Made by a program: the position numbers and the translations under genes. DNA of 64,000 nucleotides. Source: Thioalkalivibrio sp. ALJ7. Lineage in GTDB: Bacteria; Pseudomonadota; Gammaproteobacteria; Ectothiorhodospirales; Ectothiorhodospiraceae. The first letter of the stretch is position 1. Every line of letters starts with the position of its first letter. The DNA is taken from the NCBI RefSeq assembly GCF_000376865.1, contig NZ_AQXQ01000011.1, forward strand, positions 434,001-498,000, given 5' to 3'. Shown here in pieces: positions 17,255 through 25,080 of this stretch. The notes under the pieces are model-generated. The model was given only the letters and a program-made list of their open reading frames with translations. It had not been told where the DNA came from and did no database searches.

Positions 17255-17397
17255 ATCTCCGGACGCAACCGCTGAGGGTTGCGTGGCTCCGCGTCGGGGC
17301 TGTCCACACTGCGGCATGTCACGCGATGACGAGCCCAGTTTCCCTGTTGGTGTGTACGCGGGGTGGGACGCCGATCCGTCCCGGGTCCCACAGGCCC

Positions 17398-17928
17398 CTA
17401 GTCGGGGGTGTAGGGCGTCGGAGCGCGGGCGTGTAGTTTGGCCAGGTGATCTTCGTAGAGTCGCCAGATGCGTGGGGCGATGGCGCCGCGCGAGCCGGGG
17501 TAGGTGAGGCGGTCGGGGTTGAAGCTGACCAGGCGTTCGATCTCGGTGCAGCGCAGTTCCTCGCTGATCACGTTAAAGATCAGGATCTGGCTGCCCTGGT
17601 CGGCGATCGGCAGCAGGGTGCCAATGATGCCGGTGTCGTTCAGGCCGGGTTCGCCCCGGGCATCGCCAATCTCGGCGGGCGGTCGTACCAGTGTGCCGAG
17701 TAATTCCTGAAAGGCCTGGTCGCAGGCGTAGCAGATTTCCGGCGCGCGTAGCCCCTGCACGCGTTCGCAGGCCTGGCGGACCGTGGTATCGGGCAGCGCC
17801 ATGCGCTCCAATGGAATCGGGATGCGGTTGGATTCGCCGTTCGGCAACAGGCGGGGCACCGACTCCTGGCAGGATGGGCAGCGCCAGGTGGCGACGCGGG
17901 GGCCGTCGATTACGTTGCTGGGAGGCAT
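17398..17928 (-). CDS. Hypothetical zinc-ribbon protein
   Basis: A protein of about 176 aa. An N-terminal CxxC (WRCPSCQESV) and a second CxxC (ICYACDQAF) suggest a zinc-binding knuckle. The middle includes DQGSQILIFNVISEELRCTEIERLV and the C-terminus is RIWRLYEDHLAKLHARAPTP. I chose the ATG at 17928 because the fold begins there; the open frame continues to 18036 without coding features. Its last 72 bases are duplicated downstream. I do not recognise the family. Confidence 0.65.
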   Translation of the reverse strand: MPPSNVIDGPRVATWRCPSCQESVPRLLPNGESNRIPIPLERMALPDTTVRQACERVQGLRAPEICYACDQAFQELLGTLVRPPAEIGDARGEPGLNDTGIIGTLLPIADQGSQILIFNVISEELRCTEIERLVSFNPDRLTYPGSRGAIAPRIWRLYEDHLAKLHARAPTPYTPD

Positions 17929-18096
17929 CTGGCGACCATCATCCGGGGGTTCGGTGCGGCAGGTGGCGCGCGGTAGCGAACGCCTGGGTTGTTGGCTGAT
18001 GAGGGCGGGGCCATTCGCGGGCAGGCCCGCTCCCACAGGGGCGGGCCCACCGGTCCAGCCCCTTGGGTCGTCCTCGTTTCAAGCGGGGCGTCCTGT

Positions 18097-18678
18097 TCAG
18101 CCGAAGTAGTCGGGTTCGTTGCCGGGGCGCCACTTGATGTTGCAGCCCAAGCTTGGGTGCTGCGGCTCGGGAGCGGCTTGGCCAGCGAGCAGGGCGTCGC
18201 TGGCGGCGCGCAGGTCACGGCCGGTCACGGGCTTGTCGGAGCCGGGACGGGTCTCGTCGAACTGGCCGCGATAAAAGAGCTTGCGATCGGCGTCAAACAG
18301 GTACAGGTCCGGGGTGCAGGCCGCATGATAGGCCTTGGCGACGGACTGGTCCTCGTCCAGGCAATAGGGGAAGTGGTAGCCGAAGCGGCGGGCGTCGTCC
18401 TTCATCTTGTCCGGGGCGTCGTCCGGCACGGCCTGGATGTCGTTGGAGTTGATCGCGATCACCGCAATGCCTTTGTTCGAGTATTCACGACCATAGCGCG
18501 CGAACTCATGACGGATCAGTTGTACGAACGGGCAGTGATTGCAGATGAAGGCGATCATGTAGCCTTTCGCATCGGGGAAGCTGTCGAGACTGATGGTCTC
18601 GCCGGAGACGACATCCGGCAGGGAGAAGTTCGGCGCTTCGGTGCCGAGTTCGATCATCTGCGAGGGGGTACGGGCCAT
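18097..18678 (-). CDS. Thioredoxin-family (AhpC/TSA-like) protein
   Basis: A 193-residue cytoplasmic redoxin: LGTEAPNFSLPDVVSGETIS, then FICNHCPFVQLIRHEFARYG with the CxxC-type active site. ACTPDLYLFDADRKLFYRGQ follows (with the cis-Pro-like TPD), and a conserved C-terminal GCNIKW. This matches the widespread 'thioredoxin family protein' with CNHCP rather than a typical peroxiredoxin. The substrate is unknown; disulfide or peroxide reduction is inferred. Confidence 0.88.
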   Translation of the reverse strand: MARTPSQMIELGTEAPNFSLPDVVSGETISLDSFPDAKGYMIAFICNHCPFVQLIRHEFARYGREYSNKGIAVIAINSNDIQAVPDDAPDKMKDDARRFGYHFPYCLDEDQSVAKAYHAACTPDLYLFDADRKLFYRGQFDETRPGSDKPVTGRDLRAASDALLAGQAAPEPQHPSLGCNIKWRPGNEPDYFG

Positions 18679-18793
18679 GACTGCTCCAGTTGAAGGATTT
18701 GCGACAATTATACGGCTTCGGTCGGGGGTGCTTGAAACCTTCCGGCCGCGCCAGCAGGCTTTTCAATAATACCCGAGTAATGGAGTAAGGAAT

Positions 18794-19534
18794 ATGGGCT
18801 GGGTGACCGGTGTCGTACAGGAGCGTAAGCAGTGGACGGATCGGCTGTTCTCGCTGCGCGTGGATGCCGAGGTCGAACCGTTCAAGGCGGGGCAGTTCAA
18901 CCGCCTGCGCCTGGAGATTGACGGCGAACCCGTGGCCCGTCCGTATTCTTACGTGAACGCGCCGGGTGAAAGCCCGCTGGATTTCTATCTGATCACGGTG
19001 CCGGATGGCCCGCTGTCCAACCGGTTGGTACAACTCGAACCGGGGGACACGGTCGAGCTGATGCCGCGCGCCAACGGGTTTTTCACCCTGGATGAATTGC
19101 CCGACAGCCGTGACCTGTGGCTGCTGTCCACTGGGACCGCTCTGGGGCCCTTCCTGTCCATACTGAAGACTGAAGCCCCCTGGCAGCGTTTCGAGAACAT
19201 CCGCTTGATCCACGCCGTGCGTCAGGTCGAAGAACTCACCTACCAGGACACCATCCAGCAGTTCCAGGAACGCGACGACAAGCAGTTCCAGTACATCCCG
19301 TTCGTCAGCCGCGAACCGTTTCCCGGTGGGCTGGAGGGGCGTGTGCCGGGTGCGATCGCTGAAGGGCGCCTGGAACACCATGCGGGGCTGAAGATTACGC
19401 CGGAACACTCCCAGGTCATGCTGTGTGGCAACCCGGACATGGTGAAGGATACCTCCGCCATGCTCCGCGAGCGTGGGTTGGAGAAGAACCGCCGCCGCAA
19501 GCCGGGGCACATCACTACCGAGAACTACTGGTAG
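18794..19534 (+). CDS. fpr: Ferredoxin--NADP(+) reductase
   Basis: FAD enzyme moving electrons between NADPH and ferredoxin or flavodoxin. The 246-aa protein has the FAD-binding VARPYSYVNAPGE, a DFYLITVPDGPLSNRL segment, the nucleotide loop STGTALGPFLSIL, MLCGNPDMVKDT, and a C-terminal Trp (TENYW) typical of bacterial Fpr subclass I. Start at 18794 with GGAGTAAGGAAT upstream. Single-gene unit. A more distant paralogue is encoded at 49741-50517 in the catabolic island. Confidence 0.95.
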   Translation: MGWVTGVVQERKQWTDRLFSLRVDAEVEPFKAGQFNRLRLEIDGEPVARPYSYVNAPGESPLDFYLITVPDGPLSNRLVQLEPGDTVELMPRANGFFTLDELPDSRDLWLLSTGTALGPFLSILKTEAPWQRFENIRLIHAVRQVEELTYQDTIQQFQERDDKQFQYIPFVSREPFPGGLEGRVPGAIAEGRLEHHAGLKITPEHSQVMLCGNPDMVKDTSAMLRERGLEKNRRRKPGHITTENYW

Positions 19535-19549
19535 GCCCCGGAATATGCA

Positions 19550-19569
19550 GGAGCCTGCAAGCAGGCTCC
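19550..19569. terminator. Hairpin between convergent genes
   Basis: A perfect 9-bp inverted repeat GGAGCCTGC-AA-GCAGGCTCC lies between the convergent stops of fpr and the hydrolase gene. No T-run follows, so its terminator role is only suggested; it also belongs to the 'CCTGCAAGCAGGCTCC' repeat family. Confidence 0.45.
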
Positions 19570-19593
19570 CACGGGGCTCCTTCCGTGCCGGGT

Positions 19594-20364
19594 CTAGTCC
19601 AGCAGGTTAGTGGCCCAGGCGTGGATCAGGCCGGCGACGTAGCGGGTGTGTTCGGGGCGCGAGAGCAGGTGGTCGGTCTGGTGCAGGGCGACGAAGCTCT
19701 TGGGGTGTTGGGCCTGCTGGAAGATCTTGCGGGCATGGTCGACGCTGACCACCGTGTCGCCTGGAGCATGCAGTAGCAGGAGTGGCTGTTCGAGGGTCTC
19801 TAGCGCGGTATCCAGCGTGGGCTCCTCAATCGAATCAATGAAGGCGCGTCCAATCTCGACCGGGCGCCCGCCGATCGTGATGCGGGCGGAACCCTCGCGG
19901 CGGATCTCCTCTGCGGTATCGCCGAACAGGTGGGCCACATGGCCGGGGCGGCTGGGGGCGGCGATGGTGACGATCCCGTCCAGCGTCTCGCGTTGCGCTC
20001 CCACATAGATCGCCATGGCGCCGCCGAAGCTGTGTCCAATCAGCAGGTTGGTGTGCTGCCCCGTGTAGGTCTCCAGGGCCTCGATTGCGGAGTGGAGGTC
20101 TTCGCAATACGTCTCCAACGTGCTATCGCGGAATTCCCCTTCCGAGTCGCCCAGCCCCATGAAGTCGAACCGCAGGGTGGCGATGCCTTCCTCGGCGAGG
20201 GCGCGCGCCAGACGCACAGTAGCCGGGAAGTCCTTGGAGCAGGCGAAACAGTGGGCGATACAGGCCTGCCCGCGAACCGCGTCCCCCTCGGGTGCGACCA
20301 ACACGCCACCCAGGCGGATGCCCCGCGGGGTTCGTATGGTCAGTGGCGTATTGTGGATTGCCAT
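19594..20364 (-). CDS. Alpha/beta hydrolase
   Basis: A 256-residue serine hydrolase resembling the N-terminal half of fused hydrolase/OsmC proteins: HCFACSKDFPATVRLARALA, TLRFDFMGLGDSEGEF and the nucleophile elbow IGHSFGGAMA. The triad Asp is in LHAPGDTVVS and the His in QTDHLLSRPEH. No signal peptide. Substrate unknown; the family includes peptidase-like and esterase enzymes induced by stress. Confidence 0.88.
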   Translation of the reverse strand: MAIHNTPLTIRTPRGIRLGGVLVAPEGDAVRGQACIAHCFACSKDFPATVRLARALAEEGIATLRFDFMGLGDSEGEFRDSTLETYCEDLHSAIEALETYTGQHTNLLIGHSFGGAMAIYVGAQRETLDGIVTIAAPSRPGHVAHLFGDTAEEIRREGSARITIGGRPVEIGRAFIDSIEEPTLDTALETLEQPLLLLHAPGDTVVSVDHARKIFQQAQHPKSFVALHQTDHLLSRPEHTRYVAGLIHAWATNLLD

Positions 20365-20484
20365 TGGGTGGGCTCCGGATGAATGAGGGCTGGCTATGGT
20401 CCCGCCGGGGACGGTCTGCGATCATACGGGTTTGACGATCCGAATGGCCACGCGGGGTGTCTCCCGGAGCACGGCCACCACTTC

Positions 20485-20706
20485 ATGGAACCACTGGGGG
20501 CCGGCTTGGAAACCGAGAGTCAGATTCGCGCACGCCTGGCCGAGCTGGAGGCCGAACATCGGGCCCTGGACTCTGCCATCGCCGTGATGCACGAGCAGCC
20601 CTCGCCGGATGTGTTCGCCATCCAGCGCCTGAAGAAGCGCAAGCTCCAGCTGAAGGACTCCATTCAGCGCCTGCGCAGCCGCCTGATCCCCGACCTCAAT
20701 GCCTGA
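20485..20706 (+). CDS. YdcH-family (DUF465) small coiled-coil protein
   Basis: A 73-residue protein, almost all helix: RARLAELEAEHRALDSAIAV and LKKRKLQLKDSIQRLRSRLI. Both match the DUF465 pattern of a short antiparallel coiled coil. The frame is open further upstream to 20383, but similarity begins around the ATG at 20485, which lacks a strong ribosome binding site. Function of the family is unknown. Confidence 0.7.
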   Translation: MEPLGAGLETESQIRARLAELEAEHRALDSAIAVMHEQPSPDVFAIQRLKKRKLQLKDSIQRLRSRLIPDLNA

Positions 20707-20716
20707 CCCGGGGTAT

Positions 20717-20962
20717 CCACCACGAAGCTCACGAAGGCACGAAGAAGGTCAAGTGCGTTCGTTCGCACCACAGAGGGCACGGAGAAAAACCAAGAATGGC
20801 GTTAGATGAGGGCGAGACCGCGTTCTCGCCGCGAATCGCATCGGTTACCGAAATACCATACCCCTCCAGCTCCAGTACGTTCCTCATGACGTCACGCGCT
20901 CGACTGGCCCTGCACTGCCTCAAGCCTTGTCTTTCTTCGTGCGCTCTGTGTCCTCCGTGGTG
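20717..20962. repeat. MITE-like element with CACAGAGG/CTCTGTG arms
   Basis: The left part has CACGAAGCTCACGAAGGCAC (20720-20739) and CACCACAGAGGGCACGGAG (from 20766). The right part has CTTCGTGCGCTCTGTGTCCT and CCGTGGTG (to 20962). The arms are complementary. It occupies the gap between the YdcH-like gene and fccB, relative of 11999-12201. Confidence 0.6.
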
Positions 20963-20964
20963 AG

Positions 20965-20994
20965 CAAAAAAAACGGCGCCCGGAGGCGCCGTTT
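20965..20994 (-). terminator. Terminator of fccAB
   Basis: On the minus strand the stem ACGGCGCC-TCCG-GGCGCCGT is followed by a run of eight T residues, about 30 bases after the fccB stop. Confidence 0.88.
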
Positions 20995-21023
20995 GGTGTG
21001 GCTCCGTGTTGGAGCGTTGGAGA

Positions 21024-22319
21024 TTAGCCCCAGATGTCGCGGGTGATGCCGGCATACCAGGCGCGAGTGTAGTTGGCCTCGCGTTCCCGGAAGCTAGAGC
21101 TCGCACCCGATGGGCTGACCCCGCCGGATCCGTCGACCCCGGCCTGTGCTCCGTCCTTGTACTGGTAGACCGCGGCGACGCTGATGGCGTAGTCCGGCGT
21201 GACCAGGCTGTAGCAGGTGTTGGCGGACGACGGATTGATCGGCTCCTGCCCGGACAACTCGCGGACGATGGCCGCGGCCACGATCTTGCCCTGGTTGTTG
21301 GCCGAGTGGCCGGACTTCGGCATGGCGCCCGCCACACTGGCATCCCCCAGGACATAGATGTTGTCGTCCATCTCCGACTTGAAGGTCAGCTGATCGACCG
21401 GGACCCAGCCTTCATCGTTGGTGAGGCCCACGTCATGGGCGATCTGCCCAGCACGCTGGGCGGGGATGAAGTTGAGGACATCGGCGCGCACGCGTTCGAA
21501 GCCACTGTCGGCCCTGACGGTCATGTTGTCGACGTCGATTTCCTCGGCACGACCGCCGTCGGAACCGGCCCGCCATTCGATCATGTCGCCGTAATGCTCG
21601 TTCCAGCCTTCCTCGAACAGGCCCTGTTTGGAGAAGCCATCCTTCGGGTCCAGGATGATGATCTTGGAGCGCGGCTTCTCTTGCTTGAAGTAGTGCGCGA
21701 CCAGCGAGACGCGCTCGTACGGCCCTGGCGGGCAGCGGAACGGGTTCGGCGGAGCCACCATGACGAACACGCCGCCGTTCGGCATGTCCTGCAGTTGCGA
21801 GCGTAGCAGCTCGGTCTGCGAGCCCGCCTTCCAGGCGTGCGGGATTCGCTCGGCGTCGGACTCCGAGATTCCGGGCATGTCGTCGTACTTGAAGTCGATA
21901 CCCGGGGACATCACGAGCTTGTCGTAGCTGATGCTGTCGCCACCGGATAGGCGCACACTGCGGGCATCGGCGTCCACCGCCGTAACGCGATCTTCGACGA
22001 TTTCGATGTCGTAGTCGTCGCGCAGGTTGTCGTAGCTCTGGGCAATGAAGTCCATGTTGGCGAAACCGCCGATCACCCAGTTACTGCCGTAACACGTGTA
22101 ATAGGTGGCATTCGGCTCGATCAGCGTCACCCGAAGGTTGGGCGAGAACTGTTTGAGGTACTTCGCCGTGGTGGCCCCTCCGGAGCCACCTCCGACGACC
22201 ACTACGTGGGCGCGATCGGCACCGCGCGTACCGTTGGCTGCGCAGCCGATACCGGCAAAGGCGGCGGCGCTGGTAACGCCCGCGACCTTCAGGAAATTGC
22301 GTCGTGTAAAGTCATGCAT
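21024..22319 (-). CDS. fccB: Sulfide dehydrogenase (flavocytochrome c) flavoprotein subunit
   Basis: Periplasmic FAD subunit that oxidises sulfide and passes electrons to the cytochrome c subunit. The 431-aa precursor has a Tat signal (TRRNFLKVAGVTSAAAFAGI), the dinucleotide fold HVVVVGGGSGGATTAKYL, and the redox cysteine pair in NPFRCPPGPYERVSL and SSANTCYSLVTPDYAISV. C-terminal VLGDASVAGAMPKSGHSANN binds FAD. It is 17 bases downstream of fccA and ends at a strong terminator. Typical of sulfur oxidisers including Thioalkalivibrio. Confidence 0.95.
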   Translation of the reverse strand: MHDFTRRNFLKVAGVTSAAAFAGIGCAANGTRGADRAHVVVVGGGSGGATTAKYLKQFSPNLRVTLIEPNATYYTCYGSNWVIGGFANMDFIAQSYDNLRDDYDIEIVEDRVTAVDADARSVRLSGGDSISYDKLVMSPGIDFKYDDMPGISESDAERIPHAWKAGSQTELLRSQLQDMPNGGVFVMVAPPNPFRCPPGPYERVSLVAHYFKQEKPRSKIIILDPKDGFSKQGLFEEGWNEHYGDMIEWRAGSDGGRAEEIDVDNMTVRADSGFERVRADVLNFIPAQRAGQIAHDVGLTNDEGWVPVDQLTFKSEMDDNIYVLGDASVAGAMPKSGHSANNQGKIVAAAIVRELSGQEPINPSSANTCYSLVTPDYAISVAAVYQYKDGAQAGVDGSGGVSPSGASSSFREREANYTRAWYAGITRDIWG

Positions 22320-22336
22320 GATGTGAATCCCCCTGA

Positions 22337-22648
22337 TCAGAAGCGGCTGAAGTAGCCGGCCATCGCTTCAATTTCCTCGTCGGAATAGCCCTTGGCGTGA
22401 CGATCCATGATCGTCGCGTCGCGGTCTCCGTCGCGGAATGCCTTCATCTGGCTTTCGATGACACCAGCGGGAATGCGGGCCAGATCAGGAACGCCTTCCT
22501 CGGCGCCGGCCGCGTTGTGGCAGGCTTTACAGGAGGCGGCCATCAACTGACCTCGGGTGATTTCGTCGTCGGCGAAGGCCTGGGTAGCAGTACCCGCCAT
22601 CGCCAGAGAGGCGGCAAGCCCCACCAGGTACAAATGCGATTTCTTCAT
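22337..22648 (-). CDS. fccA: Monoheme cytochrome c subunit of flavocytochrome c
   Basis: A 103-aa secreted cytochrome: Sec signal (LYLVGLAASLAMAGTATQAFA-D), one heme site CKACH, and a distal Met candidate in AMAGYFSRF. Its position directly before fccB identifies it as the electron acceptor subunit. It is about half the size of the diheme FccA of purple sulfur bacteria. Monoheme forms are, from memory, known in Thioalkalivibrio. GGAGGAG stands before the ATG. Confidence 0.93.
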   Translation of the reverse strand: MKKSHLYLVGLAASLAMAGTATQAFADDEITRGQLMAASCKACHNAAGAEEGVPDLARIPAGVIESQMKAFRDGDRDATIMDRHAKGYSDEEIEAMAGYFSRF

Positions 22649-22872
22649 TGCAACGGACTCCTCCGTTAGAAGTGGCTTTTTGTGACCGACAGCTGTGGAG
22701 TACTGCCTTCATCCTTTGGCCCGGTGTTGAGATCCGGGTTGTGTTTGCGCCAACGGGTTCAAGCCCGATAGTTGCGCCTGATCGCATAAACCAACGATCA
22801 TGGATCTCGTATAGCACAGAGAAAGCGCCTTTTCGATACATTGAAAAGGTATCTGTCACCAGGAGGAGCACC

Positions 22873-23181
22873 ATGACAGGAGAGCGACGACGTCATCCAC
22901 GGATTCCGATGACCGTCGAGGTGGTGGCCGAGTGCGAGACCGGGGACAAGGTGACCCTGACCACCAACGACATCTCAGGTGGGGGTGCGTTTCTGGAATG
23001 GGACGACCCGGAAAACACCTGCGTAGGCCACTTGATGAAGCTGGCCTCGGACGACGAGTTGATGCTGCAGGTGTTCGGCGTGCTCGGAGATGGTGGCGAG
23101 GCACCACGAGTGAAGGCCCAGGTGGTGCGGGTCATGGACGGCGGTATTGCCGTGCGCTTTGATCCCGAAGAGCTGGGATAA
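22873..23181 (+). CDS. PilZ-domain protein
   Basis: A 102-residue stand-alone PilZ domain, a cyclic-di-GMP receptor. RRRHPRIPM carries the RxxxR motif and NDISGGGAFLEW the DxSxxG motif, both needed for c-di-GMP binding. I chose the ATG at 22873 because AGGAGG is just upstream; the long upstream frame is non-coding. Likely a signal-output module for motility or pili, but nothing here links it to a partner. Confidence 0.9.
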   Translation: MTGERRRHPRIPMTVEVVAECETGDKVTLTTNDISGGGAFLEWDDPENTCVGHLMKLASDDELMLQVFGVLGDGGEAPRVKAQVVRVMDGGIAVRFDPEELG

Positions 23182-23202
23182 CGCGTTTACATCGGCGCCT
23201 CC

Positions 23203-23595
23203 TCAGGTTTCGCGTTCGATCTGTTCGAGACCCGCGGCCCACTCATCGGCGATCAGCGGGTTTGTCAGCAACCAGTGCACGGTGTCCGCGCTCCAATCGT
23301 CCTGTGCGTCCTGTAGGGCGGTATCCCAATCCGTGACGCTGTAATCGCCGCGCCCGATCGAACTGAGGGCCTGCAACTCGGCCTGTTGTTCGGGCCCCAG
23401 GTCGCGCAGCGTGCCCTCCAGTTCTTGCAAGGTCAGGTCGCTGGAGTGGTCGGCAAGAATCTGCATTGCCCAGTCGTCGTCGCTGCCTTCGGGCCCGGTG
23501 TCGGGAAACACCACATCCTCCTTGGCATGGAATTCCCGTGCGGCCTGAATCAGTCGCTCCAGTGTCTCGCCAGTGATGCCCAGTGAGACTGCCAC
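23203..23595 (-). CDS. DUF3775 protein
   Basis: A 130-residue acidic protein with the DUF3775 pattern: LQELEGTLRDLGPEQQAELQ, then SIGRGDYSVTDWDTALQDAQ and HWLLTNPLIADEWAAGL. Cytoplasmic, no cofactor motifs. Lies 9 bases downstream of the DUF2288 gene, so probably co-transcribed. Function unknown. Confidence 0.85.
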   Translation of the reverse strand: MAVSLGITGETLERLIQAAREFHAKEDVVFPDTGPEGSDDDWAMQILADHSSDLTLQELEGTLRDLGPEQQAELQALSSIGRGDYSVTDWDTALQDAQDDWSADTVHWLLTNPLIADEWAAGLEQIERET

Positions 23596-23604
23596 GGTGG
23601 CCGT

Positions 23605-23916
23605 CTAGTGAGCTGGAGTCCGCTCCTGGGCGAGAACCCAGGGGGCGGCGACAATAGCGGTGAAGATCGGGTCGTTGGCGGCCCAGCGTCGGGCATCGTC
23701 ATCCGATGCGCGTGCAACCTGGTCCTTGGCCAGCCACTCACTCACCTGGTGAGTTGCATCGTCGCGGAATGCGCGGGCGACTTCGATTAGGTCCAGCTCC
23801 GGCGCAACGCGGATGACCACACCGCGGGCGAAATGGGGCATCAATTCCTTCCAGGGCAGGGGGCCGGCCTCTTCTTCAATCGGGATCTCGGGTTGTTCGG
23901 CGGGGGCGTCTTGCAT
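23605..23916 (-). CDS. DUF2288 protein
   Basis: A 103-residue protein with the family core PLPWKELMPHFARGVVIRVA, LDLIEVARAF and PIFTAIVAAPWVLAQE. Cytoplasmic; function unknown. First gene of a two-gene unit with the DUF3775 gene. Confidence 0.88.
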   Translation of the reverse strand: MQDAPAEQPEIPIEEEAGPLPWKELMPHFARGVVIRVAPELDLIEVARAFRDDATHQVSEWLAKDQVARASDDDARRWAANDPIFTAIVAAPWVLAQERTPAH

Positions 23917-24012
23917 GACGGTTCCAGTCGGTTTCAGATATTGTTCAGGCTAGGCCGATACCCTTGGTTCTTCAACATCTGCCGCCCCTGAACGCCCGGA
24001 GAATTAACCGAT

Positions 24013-24342
24013 ATGCGACCGATGCCGGATCTGCAGCTCGGATACCGCGGGCGAGGCCTGACACGGCCCCGCGTGGGGTGCGCGCTCGTACTGACGACGC
24101 TCCTGTGTGTAGCGCTCCCGGCACAAGGGCAGTTCAACACCGAGGATCCCGAGGCCGCCGTCTGGGACCTCGACGAGGCGGTCGCCCAGATTGAAGCCCA
24201 TTATCCAGGACGGGTTCTACAAGCACGCGAAGATGTCGGCCAATACGGCGCTCGCCTGTTTGTGATCCGGATTCTGACCAACGACCAGCAGGTGCGGACC
24301 CTCCGGATCGAGGAAGGCACCGAAGTGGAGCTCCCGGAATGA
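24013..24342 (+). CDS. Exported PepSY-like protein preceding a two-component system
   Basis: A 109-residue protein with a long basic N-region, hydrophobic core VGCALVLTTLLCVALPAQGQ, and a PepSY-like domain (LDEAVAQIEAHYPGRVLQAR...ARLFVIRILT). Such proteins often sit before PhoP/PhoQ-like genes and may tune sensor activity in the periplasm. The ATG at 24013 has GGAG 11 bases upstream; a GTG at 24073 would give a shorter signal. The stop overlaps the response-regulator start (ATGA). Confidence 0.75.
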   Translation: MRPMPDLQLGYRGRGLTRPRVGCALVLTTLLCVALPAQGQFNTEDPEAAVWDLDEAVAQIEAHYPGRVLQAREDVGQYGARLFVIRILTNDQQVRTLRIEEGTEVELPE

Positions 24343-25055
24343 ATCTGCGCGTGGTATTGATCGAGGACGATGTCGCACTGCGCAACCAGATTGCCGATGA
24401 GCTGGATCGCAGCGGCTGCCGCGTCGATACCGCGTCCGACGGCGAGACGGGGCTCTACCTGCTCACCGAATACAACTGCGATATCGCGGTGGTGGACCTG
24501 GGCCTTCCAGGGATGGATGGGTTGGACGTCATCCGCAAGGCACGCGAGTCGAAGCCGCGCCTGCCCATCCTGATTCTCACCGCTCGCGATCGCTGGCAGG
24601 ACAAGGTCGAGGGTCTGGAGGCCGGGGGTGACGACTATCTAGCCAAGCCCTTCCATATTCAGGAGCTTCTCGCGCGTCTGCGGGCCCTGGCACGGCGCAG
24701 CCTGCAGTCCGGTCAGGAGCGCTTGCAGTTTGGCCCGCTGGTGATCGATACCGCGAGCGACGAGGTCTGGCTGAACGGCGAGCCGGTGACCCTGACGACC
24801 TTTGAATACCGGTTGTTGATGACGCTGGTACGCCAGCCGGGCCGGGTGCTCAGCAAGGATGCGCTGGCGGACTACCTCTATGACCACGACGAAGATCGCG
24901 AGAGCAACGTGATCGAGGTCCTGATCGGGCGCCTGCGCCGTAAGTTGGATGCCGATGGCAGCCTGGGCCTGATCGAAACCCTGCGCGGACGTGGATACCG
25001 CTTCGCCCGCGAGCCTGACGCCGCCCCGGAAAACGAGCCGGATACCACCCGATGA
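24339..25055 (+). CDS. OmpR/PhoP-family response regulator
   Basis: A 238-residue DNA-binding regulator. The receiver domain has the acidic pocket IEDD (residues 8-11), phospho-acceptor Asp53 in VVDLGLPGMDG, LTARDRW and Lys in DYLAKPF. The C-terminal winged helix has LTTFEYRLLMTLVRQPGRVL and SNVIEVLIGRLRRKLD. It is coupled by overlap to the PepSY gene and followed by its kinase. The stimulus is unknown; a PhoP-like response to cations or envelope stress is only an analogy. Confidence 0.93.
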   Translation: MNLRVVLIEDDVALRNQIADELDRSGCRVDTASDGETGLYLLTEYNCDIAVVDLGLPGMDGLDVIRKARESKPRLPILILTARDRWQDKVEGLEAGGDDYLAKPFHIQELLARLRALARRSLQSGQERLQFGPLVIDTASDEVWLNGEPVTLTTFEYRLLMTLVRQPGRVLSKDALADYLYDHDEDRESNVIEVLIGRLRRKLDADGSLGLIETLRGRGYRFAREPDAAPENEPDTTR

Positions 25056-25080
25056 CCCGCCGCGAGGCCGCCCGGTCCGC

